This document shows, in pieces, positions 1-12,561 of a stretch of 64,000 bases of DNA. Both the position numbers and the translations under genes were made by a program. The notes under the pieces are model-generated. The model was not told where the DNA came from. It was given only the letters and a program-made list of their open reading frames with translations, and made no database searches. Numbering within the stretch: position 1 is the first letter of the stretch; each line of letters begins with the position of its first letter. Location of the stretch: assembly GCA_025617745.1 (NCBI GenBank), contig CM046853.1, positions 5,886,873-5,950,872 on the forward strand. The letters are read 5' to 3'. The DNA comes from Heliocidaris erythrogramma (Eukaryota; Echinodermata; Echinoidea; Camarodonta; Echinometridae).

Positions 1-744
1 AATGCAGTTGTTGAAATTCTACCAGAGATGTTGATGAGTTCAAAATGTTTGGTTATGAAAATGATGATGAGAATATATAAGGTGATGAGAATATATAAGG
101 TTATGACCTGGATGTGAGGCTAGTATCTGTCGTAAATTTGACTTGTTTGTATTAAGCCAACATGTGTACCTCCTCATTTACTGATAAATCAAAGTTCACA
201 AGAACAAGACAGCCAAAATTGTGTTCAATAATACATGTATGTTAAACTCAAAAGTCAGAACTCAGTTTTATATGCTCACTGTTTTCTTACAGGAGCCAAA
301 AACGGACAGGTGAGTGAGTGTGAGTGAGTGAGTAAGAGAGAGAGAGAGAGAGTGGGGGGGGGGGGGGACATTTTGATATTTATTGTCCTCATGCTTTTGT
401 AAAATTTCACTGAAAATGATGCATCTTTTTGAAAAATATGACAAGTAAAATGTAGTTGAATCTAAGATGTGCAAAAAAAGTTTTATCATTCAAAAGAAGA
501 TGATTGTCAGCTGAATTTACCAAAGAGTGATAATCAGCTAGATCATGATTCTTTTTACAAGTTGTTCTTGTATATTTACCCTTGTATTTCCTTTGAAAAT
601 ATTTGTTACAAGCTCTTTATTGGTCAAAATATGTAATCATTAGTGCCATTTCACCTATTTTAAAAATGTGACAATTGCCAGTTCTTCATTAAGATCCAAT
701 GAAATGTTCTCCTGACTCCTCATTTCATGACTGATTGTTTGCAG
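1..744. other. upstream intron of SLC18B1-like gene
   Basis: No coding exon that fits the missing SLC18B1 N-terminus was found. The segment is AT-rich, with a GT/GAGA-rich stretch ending in a G tract at 309-368. Confidence 0.5.
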
Positions 745-840
745 GCCCAAAAGAAAGGAGTTTCCACTACTGTTAGTGGCCTTGTGTTTGGTGTCTATGC
801 TTTAATCAGCTTTATTGCTTCACCAATCATTGGAAAATAT
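745..840 (+). CDS. SLC18B1: SLC18B1-like exon a (first visible)
   Basis: 32 codons, phase 0 to 0. Starts AQKKGVSTTVSGLVFG and ends IIGKY, covering the loop before TM2 and TM2 itself. Acceptor TTTGCAG, donor GTAAGT. Confidence 0.88.
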
Positions 841-2374
841 GTAAGTAGCTTGATTATAAACAGGGAAATGTAACCATTTCCCTGGTGAAAGTGTGCCTAC
901 TGACCTTATTGTAATCGTCATCAAAAAGACCACAATGAAAGAATCAGACAGTGTGAATTATGGCTCATGGAATAAAAAGACTTTCATAAATGGAACAATT
1001 AATACCCTTTTTGCATAACAATATAAGAAAACAAAACACTTTTTCAGGGTGATTGTTCCTATGCACTTTGCCCTTTGCATTTTAGTTGCTCAAAGGGCAA
1101 AAAAGTAATTGTTAAACACTGTCAGAACTAAAGAAATTTACACTTATGATGTATATGGATGTCTTGAGGTATATTTAGTGAAGGTAACAAGATGGAAATA
1201 TTTGCTGGTATGGAAAGCTCTGTAAAATCAAGGAGCTTCAACCACAAGCTCCTTGGTAAAATTGACATGTAATGTAGCAGATGCATGAAATCAGATGGCA
1301 TCCACATATCGTCTGTTTGGAGCCAGAAGGGCGTTAATTCATATACTTTAACACAGAGTTAATGCCCTTCTGGCTCTCAACAGACGATATGTACGTTCAA
1401 CTTCAAGTACCTAGTACTGTGCCTTTGCACAGAGTGAAAAGTTCACAAGTTTTACATGTAGCTTAATTGCTGTGTCCTAGGCTGTCATCCTTGAATATGT
1501 ATCCTGGTTAACCCAGGCATTGCCATCAAGCTTACAAACATGTATTTCTTAAATTCTTAAAATTCTTAGACAAGTTTTCAAGTTGAACTGATATCTTTTA
1601 ATGCTTTATCTTGATAAGAGCATTGTTAGAAGATGCATGCATCTAATGTAGCTCAACAGTTCTTCAGCCAATCTTGAATTTCAAGAAGAAAAACAAGCAA
1701 TTCTTTGCCCAGAGATTTATTTGCAATGATAATTTTGAGAAATAGGTGGTTGAAATTCACCTGTACATGTATGTACGACACTGAAAGGACTCTAGCCAAA
1801 ATATCCAAATGCAAAGGTCAGTTGTGTGTTTTGATGATTGATGCAAAATGTAACCTTCAATTTGATACAATTTGCACTGGAGATACAGGTCGGTGTTCGA
1901 GATTGTTGTGGAAGATGAATACATGTACATGCAGTGGTGTATTAATCTTAATGGAAGCTGCTGCCTAGCGGTTGAATGGTTAATAAGAAATGAAGAGAAG
2001 AAACAAATTTGTATGGTCTGAAAAAAAAGTTTAAAACCCAGAACAATTGTCTTGTTACTGCAACCCCTAAAAAAGCTCTACATGTAGGCTTAAGGCATAT
2101 CTATTGAAATACACGAGCAAAGTACAGGATTTAGTGGCATAAGGACTATAAGGTGATAATAAGATCTACACAGCAGTCTTTCTTATGGTACATGTACATC
2201 AATGACATGCAGATGTTCATGGCTCAGATCAAGGTTACCTACAACTGTAGATGTGTTACATTAATGGACAAAAATGATTCACACTGAACAGCATTGAAAT
2301 CATGCTTGTTGGGTAAAATAGGCAAATGTTAAAATTTTCTGACCTGGAGCGAATGGGAAAGTTGACCACCGCTA

Positions 2375-2408
<34 letters not shown>

Positions 2409-5334
2409 AAGGTTGGATTGCCCTTTAATTCACTAATTTTTCTAGTACATCAAGAATATTTTGGTCACATTTGTGAAATATTTTCGTTATTTTGATCCTT
2501 ACTCCCTTCCCCCATTCTTTCACATTTTTATATTTCTTTTTACCAATAGGTCACCGTAATAGGTCCAAGATTTTTATTCTTTGGTGGAACTTTTCTTGGT
2601 GCTGGTTGTAATCTTCTATTTGGGTGAGTTATTTTCTTAATATTTTGAAATTGACTTTTCAGAATTTCTAATATTGTGCAGTGTTTTTTTTCTCCATTTT
2701 TATTATTTACATAAACTGAAATAAAGGTCGCTCACTGCAGAGTATTAGTATACATTCTTTACACCAATTTAATGTTGATTGCAATATTTACTGATTAAGT
2801 GCTTTAAGTGCAGGTTTTATGTCATTTTTATGTGAATAGAATATATTTGGGCAGGTATTCTTAATTTAAGTATTGTACTTAACTTGTAGATAAAATTGAT
2901 TGTAGTTGAATATTTTGTTGGAATGAAGACCTACACGTACATGTATGTAAACGGCCAAATTGGCGCAACCAGTGTATTATGGTCAATGATTCTTTTTTGG
3001 GGGGGGGGATTTTTTTGCCAAATGAATAATGAATGAATAAATGAGTGACTGTTGGATAATGAACTTGGATTTTAAATGCCAATAGAACTTCCTTCTGATC
3101 ATGTTTTTGCCCTTTTTGTTGTTAAAGGGGAATTAGCCTCAAATGTGAAATGTGCTTATATTCAAAGATGTAATCTATTCCTTCTTATTGTCCTACATGT
3201 ACGTAATTTTGCATTATAATATACGAGATGGGTATAAATCAAGATTTTCTCAGCAAAATTTATCGTCTGCTGGCGATACCTGGGGGCTGCCATTTTCTTG
3301 ATAAAAATATTTTTAATCTGAATGCAAAATTGTCTTTCTTCCTGATACAAAATCCCATTTGAGATTTAAAATATTTAACAGATATATACAATATATTCTA
3401 AAAATGAAAATGTGTTTCATATTTCTTTGGAAATTACTAGTTGAATAAAAATCTATTTTCTTGATACTATGACATATGTGATGGAGCAAATTAATTCAAA
3501 TTTACAATGTATGGATGATAACTTTCCCAAGCTTTGAGATATAAATGGACTTCAATAGTTAGAATGCGCATTGTATGAATTATCATCAAGAAAATGGCAG
3601 TCCCCATGTAAAGTGTTAGCAGACAATACCGTGTGCTAGAATGTCTTGATTTAAACCCATTTCTGATATTTTATTTCTGAAGTGATACAGGCCAATGATT
3701 AAGAATATATTACACCTTTGAACATAAGTACATTTATATTCTGGGGTTAATTGTCCTTTAATCTATCATTTGACTGTCCTGACAATGAACAAAAACAACA
3801 TTTCTATCCACCAAAGAGTTGCCTCATGCATGGTACATGTATATGCCTGCTTCCACGTCCAATTGTAGAGTGATTTTTATGTTTAATTTCTTATCATGTT
3901 GATTATAAGTTAAATTCTTCTTTGTCTTATTTGTCATCTTCCAGTTTATTAGATGGGATAGAGGATACCAATACCTTCATAATCTTCTGTTTTCTTCTGA
4001 GAAGTGTAGAATCACTGGGAGCTTCAGCTTCTATCACTGCTGGCATGACCATAACAGCTTCAGTATTCCCTGACAATGTCGCTCAGATGACTGTAAGTTA
4101 CTTATTAATACTTTCCCTGGAAAATATATCTCAAAATATTTTAAACTTGATCCAATCTACATCTTTTTCAGAATAAGTTAGAAGTAGATGTTGAATTAAA
4201 GAGCAAATTACATGTATCTTGTATCCAATGTGAAACAAAGGGTGAAGGTAAAATGATATTTTTTGTGTTTGGAGCCAGAAGGGCCTTAACTCTGTACAAA
4301 TGATGGGACTTAACATCCTTCTGGTTCCACACAGACAATATTGTCATTAAATGACACAGGAGAGGCAGTCCTGACTCCTGTGTCCATTTGATTCTTTCTC
4401 TATTTTCATACATTGATTTTTATAAAGTCTTTGATGTGTGAATACATACAGTATCAGTATTAAAATTAATTTTGTAGCAGTTGACAGCATAGGTATAAAT
4501 ATAAGTAAACCAAGTTCTTATTACCTATTTACATGTATTTTCATATTGGGTAACTATTGGTCAACTTGTGATGGATGCAGGAAGTAACAGCTGTTTTTCC
4601 ACCAAAGTGACAACCTTCAATACTTCATGGTTCTGTTTCACTTGAAAGTAAACTAACAGAGGAGTCGGGATTGTCATTATCTGATAAATTGCTATTCTCT
4701 TCGGAGAAGTAATTATGGTTTAGCGCTTTTTGGGAAGTCCAGTGGTAAACTAAAGTGAATTCCAGTAAAAGTAAATGACAATGATGTCACGGTTTGAAAT
4801 GTCTTCTAAGGATATTTATATCTCATATCTGTAAAGCGCGTAGAGACATTGCCGATGTATATAAAATATGCTATATAAAAGCGGAATATTATTATCATAA
4901 CTTGTTAGTGCCTCATTGATATAAGTGCAGACTGTGTGCTTTCATGAAAGTTCATGATAACACAGTGTGTGTTACAAATAACTTTATAGGGTTTTTTTTT
5001 TTTTCATTGAGGTATCCAAATATTTAGATATTAAATAATCTATTCTGAGTCACTTCCTAACATTGGGTGCTGTTAATTTTTTGGGTTAAAATTCCCTTTG
5101 AGTTACAAAAAGTTGATGTAATAGAAAGTTATAGACCCATTGACAAAATTTCTTTTTTTAGGTTTTAATGAACAATTTGCAAAGCTGTGTTTATCTTCCA
5201 ATTCTGTTCAGTTGCGATTGTGTATTATGTGATATTTAAAAAAGAAAGAATTACATGATGGTAATATAAAGGTACTTTTTATGCATCACCAACTATTTCT
5301 GTTTGTGTTTAGTCAGTATATATATATATATAAG

Positions 5335-5387
<53 letters not shown>

Positions 5388-6774
5388 GGTCAATAAACTA
5401 AGAATGGCTTTTTAATTGGGGACCAATCACCTATTATGATGAATACAAACTATGCATGAAATAAAATCAAACAAAAGGCTACCCTTTGTTATGATTTTCA
5501 TGCTTAATAAAATCCACTTTCTTACAGGGCTTTCTGGAGACATTTTCAGGATTAGGTCTGATGATCGGGCCAGCCCTCGGAGGAGTTCTATATAAGGTAA
5601 TGTAATATCAAATTCTTTATTGTATAGAACTTAAGAAAATGTTGGAATGATGTAGATCAGATATTTCTTCAAATACTTCCCAAAGTCTGTTTATACTTGT
5701 GACTTTGTTCAGTGAAAACATATACTACAATTGTGAGACACTTAAATTATGTACAGTAATTGTATGATATGATAAAGTCCTATAGTTGGCTCTGGAAGCC
5801 AGAATTTATGAGTGACCCATTCAACATCTGCCAAAGTGAACCTTTGCCTTGTTGACTTACAAACTATAAAAAGAAGAAATGAATAAATATTATTGAAGGT
5901 GATGGTTACCTGCATTGTGTTTCAAAATAACAAAAAGTATCCAAAAGCTCTTGCCAATTTTGGTCAGAGTTATCTCAGAATGTGACAAATAATTAACACA
6001 AAAATTTAACAAGATTATATTGCTTTGGCAAAACTTGTTCTTTAGATTGGTTCAGAATGAACCGTTAGCAGTGATTTTGAGGTATTTTTTTTTCCTCTGC
6101 ATTTTGCCATTATGGGGTAATTTTATGGTTGTCAGGGGGGTTGATGGCAAGTAGGTGGATGCTTACTGATAAACATTTCATGGCAAAAATTGTCTGATTT
6201 TTCATTTCTGTTAGATATAATTCAGAAAGATGATACCATGTTTGGATAGTCACTGGTCATTAAATTTTTTTCTATCTTCTTTCAGATTGGAGGTTACAAA
6301 CTTCCCTTTATTGTGCTTGGTGTTTTGGATCTTACGGTACTTTTTATGACTGCCTTTATCATTCCTGATATCAGTAAGATACATCTCTTCTTCCTTTTTG
6401 TTTATTCACCATTAAAGTACACTAGACAGTAAGACATTCTTTCATGGTAATACTTGTGTCTGTAGTAGTACATTTCCCTCGAATTATATACCCAGTTTTG
6501 CTATTCATCTTGCTTGTATCCAACAGATATTGACTATAACTTATAAAATTATACTAATTGCTTGGTTTTGTGGATTGTGATGTGATGTGATGTGGTGGTG
6601 ATGATGATGATGATGGTGATGATGATAATGATTTCATTACTTGCTCTTGATGTTATTATATGTGGAATTATTTTCATTGTTTCTATGATAGTAATGGTGC
6701 TGATAATTGTCATGATGACATTCCCTAGTGTTATGGGCATTGGTGGTGATAACAAGCATAATGGTGATAAAACC

Positions 6775-6818
<44 letters not shown>

Positions 6819-9800
6819 ATATACTGATGATAACAATAATTTTAGTGGTAAGATTTATGATTAATCAAATAATTACATGTTTTGTTTTTTAATAGCTCCA
6901 AGCAAGGAGAATGCCAAACCAGGAGCTCTTTGCAACTTTATGATGATACCTGTCATTTGGCCCATGTCTCTTGCCCTTACTGTGAGTGCATGTGCAATGA
7001 CTTTCCTGGACCCAACTCTTTCACTTCATCTGAAAACGGTGAGTTCTTTCATAATGCTCTTCTTTTTCCTTCTAACTCCCTTCTCAAGAAGAGATGAGTT
7101 TTATCAATCCCAAGGAATAGGGATTTCATGGGAAGAGGGTTTAATGATAAAGGATTTTAATATTCAAAGGAAAGAATCCTACAGAAAGGTTTTTCTATTC
7201 AAGGAGGTTCCACAATCTGTAACAAAGGTAATAAATAAAACACTCAGAATAACATTTCCTGAAATTTGAAGTTCAAATAGGCAAGTGTATTATCAAGTAA
7301 AACAGTACAAAAATGGAAAGTGGAGTGCAAGTAAAGTTTTTTTTTAATGTTTGTTTGTTTGTTTGTGTAATAATGTATTACAAGTACCAATCTAATTGAA
7401 TAATTTTATTTGCTTCATTCATGATAGGTTTTAATGACTGACAATTTCAATCCATCTTTTATTTTGATTATATATTTCTTGTTTGCTTGTTTTTCACTAG
7501 CAAGTGCATATTGTTACGGTTAGACAAACATTTATTAAGTGGGGGTGTCATTTTGTAGTTGAATTAAAGTTAGTTTACATGCATGATTTGATTTTTAATG
7601 TATTTTATCACAGGGAAATTAGAACCAAAGAGTTTGTTATGTCTCTTTTCCATGCAAGAGATGTAATCTTTAGTTTGTCATACTGTTAATCTTGGCTTAT
7701 GGCTGGATGGATAGCTCCAAACTATTACTGACTCATAGTTGGCATGTTTTTCTTTAGAAAAAAACTCAAGAGAGATCAGCTAACCACAAAGAACAGGCAG
7801 TTGTCATATTTGATTGGATCAGGACTGGAGACATGTGTAGCACATGTGTCTATAATAAGGCTTCACTGAGCAACCCTTCAATTTGTGAATCATTGTCTTC
7901 CTTTTAACTTATTCCCCATTTCATCTACTCCCTCTTATGTACAGCCTCTTGTTTTCACTTGTGGATTTTGCCGTATTGTCACTGGTCGTTGTAGGGTTTT
8001 GAAGTTATTCTCTTCATAATTTTTGAAACATACAATCTTACATGTGTTTAGCTTTAGATGGGAAATATTCCACATATTCACAAGAATATGTCGAATATAC
8101 CACCATATTCTTGTTATACTTTAACTTGTGAGTTTGTTCTTGGGCAAGTGCAATCTATTTTGTCCCATATGTTACCAACCACATCAAATATCTTCTGATC
8201 ACTGTATTAAATCATTAGCCCTACTAGAGCGTAGATCAGACAAACAAATCAAGGATAATGATAATTTGATGTCATGTTCAGAATTCTAGAAAGGCTGTTC
8301 ACATATGCCACAGTAAACCACCTAAAGAAAAGGGGAAAAAAGCCTAGGGCTGTGTTTTGTGTATTAAATGGATGGCACGTGGGGATGCATGACACAACAA
8401 AGGTCCTACACATACTCACCTGCGTGTTATAAGATACAGGAGAGTGAAGTGTAGTACGCTTAAAAACCCCCACTTTTTTTGAGGTGGTGTACCGCCTCAT
8501 ATTTGTACGAGCCTTAAGACTTGGTTATGTATTGTATGGGACACCAGATGACTTTGGACTTGCCCTCTTAGTGTACCGGTATAGGAAAGATGGTTGAAGT
8601 CTGTCTTTGCAACTTTGAAGCTGCATCACATGGATGCACAAGGATTAGTAATAATACAGTCTATAAATTAAACAATATAAATGACAGTTGTGCCATTGAT
8701 TGGAACAATGTGGTAATACTCAACCTTGTGCTTGGTCTTTATGGCAATGCAGTCAGCATGTATATGTCAATATGAAACTTGACTTGACACACAGGGAATC
8801 ATTTTGATACAATCTGGCTTCCATCAACCAAAGGAAATGTATTGACACTGAGACTCGCTGGATTCGTATGCTGCTTACATTATGTTCTCTTTGCAATTAA
8901 AAAAAAGTACACTTGGGTGTTAATCCTTGACCTTCCATGGTAAATAGTATATGATACAGGATGTCATAAAATATTGAAGGTCTATCCTGTGCTGGGTCCT
9001 GTAATAGTTTCCAAGTAGATCACAGTGGCTTTGATATGTTCTATATGACTTGTAAAAAGGAAGAAAGATGAATAAATATATCATATCATATCATATCATA
9101 TATGGAAAGATCCAATTTTGAATTAGAATGAATTATTAAAATTGTACATGTATCTATACAACTACCCTCCCAGTATAACTACTCCCAAGGACGTAATCAC
9201 CACACAATACAACTACTCATGAAGAGTTGGTTAGTGTCAGTTAATTTGATTTTGTCCTTATAGTTGATCCCTAAAGAGATAAGAGAAGTTGATTAGATGT
9301 GACAGGGTGATAAGTGACTTAACACACTGTGCTGTCAGTGTTTGAAGGTCCAGGATTTCACAGACAATATCTGAATCTGCTATTTTTTTTCCTTTTCATA
9401 GAAACCAAAGTTGTGAATCATAATTTGACATTCCTGGAAAATGCTTCTTCTTAATATGCAAGCCTACATACTCATTTAAGATGATTTATTACATTTATTT
9501 ATGTGTATTTTTTTTAAATTCAATACTGCAGTTTGATAACTTTTGAATATACGTTATAAAGGCTTTATGGTGTTTTCTCCTTTACAGTTTGGAGTGAGTA
9601 CACCAGTAGCTGGTGTACTATTCTTGCTTATTGGAGGTCTCTATGCACTGACTATGCCAATATGGGGTTACTTGGCCGATAAGCAGGTATGCATATTTTA
9701 AGCGTCCAGGGGAAGTTAACGATGAGAAAACTGCATATCTTTCTTGCTATTCATAAATGTTGTTCTCATGATACTTCCACATTGCAGATAACATCATTTA

Positions 9801-12530
9801 GACACTCTTCTTGTCAGTGTTTGTTGTATTTTATTTGCTCTTTCATCTGCCCCTTTATGTTTTTTATGATAAAGTTTGTCAGGGAATGATTGATTGATAT
9901 ATTTACAATTCTTTATTTCTAAAAAAATGTTGATGTTGTTAACAATAATAGCAAAGCACTATGATAGCATTATTCAGTCTTATTCCTATTTGAATTTTTT
10001 TTTGTGTTAGTTTTATATCTTTTGCACAATTTGTGTGATATCTTCCCAATGAAAAATTGTACTTTAATATGTGAGTATGATAAGTTTTATCTACTACTTA
10101 CATGTATATGACATTAATAGTTATAATGATTGATCTATGATTCTATAGGGAAGGACCCGTCTAATGACATTGATAGGATTCTTTATGATGGGAGCTTCCT
10201 TCTTGTTGGTTGGTCCGTCTCCATTGCTTCATTTACCCAAGTAAGTCTCCCTTTTTACATTTATTCATTTTTAGAAAAAAGCTTTATCCAACAACATGCA
10301 AACTTTTTAATCTATTTGATTTGCTTTGATGTCATGTCATGCCATGTCATGTCATGTCATATCATGTCATGTCATGTCATGTGATTTGAGTAGGTTTATT
10401 AAAAATAGAAGCTATTGTATTTAATAATGTTAGCAATATACTTTTACAGCTGATCAGATGCAGTACATCTTTGTATATCAAGGGTATAACACAACAAGTT
10501 ATGTAATGACCAGCCTGCCATGGAGATAAGAATAGAATTGCTTTAGTTGCTGGTAGTTGTGTCATCATTTACCATGGCTAATATAACTTGGTACTGAATT
10601 CACAAATGAGTAGAAGCTAAACAAAGAAAGGGAGACAATAGTGAGCCTGCTGTCACTGAGGAAACAAACCTTGGGTAGAGCATATAGACTAGTAGCAAAC
10701 AAGAACAAAACAGTGATCAGAATCTACTCCAGTATTATATGTACTGGTATATACGAGCAAACATTTAGAACATCTTGGTTATTGCACTATCCTGAGCAAA
10801 CAGAACTCGTGACTCGTCAAAACTTACGCAATAAAAAAGACCTGATACATCCGCTTTTTATATGGTTTATGGTATTTTAATAGACTTCATATCATAGTCT
10901 ATCTCATATCTGTTCCTTTCACTTTTGCCTATCTTTAAAGCTATTAGAAATCATACATGTATATATTGTAAGTCAATCCATAGAGAGAGCCAAGTCCATT
11001 TTTCAGAGAAATGTAGGCCTTGCAACTGATTTGAGTTGACAATATCAGGATTCCAGTCCTGTCCCCCCTCCCCCTTTGCAGTATAAATTACTTTTTGTCC
11101 ATGTCCTTTTATCTTGCAGCCATCTGTGGATTGTGATAGTATCTTTGAGTGTGTGTGGTATTTCTATAGGCTGTGCTTGTATGCCTATCTTCCTTGATAT
11201 GATGGTGTCTGCCAGGTAAATATTCTTCAATTCTAAGAATTTAATGTCATTATTTTTGATCTGTTACATAACCTTCTCATTGTGTTTATCACAAAGATGT
11301 TACACAAGTTTGCTGTTGTACGGTCATCTGGGCCCTTTAACACAAACCTTAGGAATTGATCCAACAACTGATATTTTGCAATTAATTGCACATAGTGATC
11401 ACTTAGAAAGTAGCATTCTATCTCTAACTTATCTTGGTGTTATTGGGGCCCTGCTGGTAACTGACTACTATGAATGATTTTTTTTTGTGCATTGACAATT
11501 CTTTTTTTTTACAATTGATGTTTAGTAATCAATCAAAAGGAGTTTCCCATTTGTGTTTGATTGATTTCAACTTCAAAATTCATAACTTTCTTATTTCTTA
11601 TCAGATTTTGCTAAAACTTTCATGGATCTGTTTCTTTAATTTTTCTGCTTCTTTTTAAACCAAGTATATATCAGGTGGACTTTCCCTTTGAGATCAAGTT
11701 AATGTAATTTTCCTGAACATTTTTTTTTTTTTTATAGATGGTATGGATTTCCAGATGACATGGCTACTAATGGTCTAGTTTCTGGGGTGTTTAGTGGCTG
11801 TTTCTCTTTAGGGTGAGTTTACAATTTAATCAGAAAGTTTGTCTAGAAGTATTTCCTTATGTGGGTGTGATACAGTCAAACCTGCTTTAGCGACCACCTG
11901 TCTATAAAGACCACAATTTTTGTTTCCCTTGAAAAGTGTTTCTCATTGCAATGTGCATTAAAGGAACCTGTACATAAAGACCACTCATAAAGACTGCTCA
12001 TAAAGACCGCTTTTCTTGTCTCCCTTGAGTGGTCTTTATAGACAGGTTTCACTGTAGTTTGTATGAAATCACTGCTGAAGTACTGGACTCTTTTCAACTA
12101 AATCAGGTACATTGAATGTTTGAATAGTATTTATATGTAACTAATATATTGAGTAATCCTGTTATGGTTGTTTTCTACTACTTATCTTGTTATTTTTTGT
12201 CTCTAATAGTAAGTACTCCCTATGTAAATGTTCATTCATACCTTATCCTAAAGTGATATTAAGATAAAAGTAATGTGAATCATTCTTTCAAGGTGATTTA
12301 TCTCTGTTTACTATTGATTAATTCTTTCATAACATAATATCAAATCTAATTAAATGTTGTTCATATTAGCATTTTTTTCTACAAGTAGCTATTGTCTGAA
12401 ATTGTGAAAACAGTGTTTTCCAGAAACTAGTTGAAACATTCTTGTTTCCTAATCAAAAGGTCTTGTACATTAAGGTAATTTTACCATACACTTGATTTAT
12501 GTGTAATGTGATCGTTTATCTTTTTGTCAA

Positions 12531-12561
<31 letters not shown>

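Noticed and set aside
293-309. A 17-base possible microexon with fine splice sites (TTCTTACAG before, GTGAGTGAG after)
   Set aside because: 17 bases do not keep frame into the phase-0 start of the exon at 745, and the encoded residues have no SLC18B1 counterpart; the donor lies in a GTGA repeat that makes such sites by chance.
6549-6864. Met- and Ile-rich open frames on both strands
   Set aside because: Produced by ATG/GAT microsatellites within an intron.
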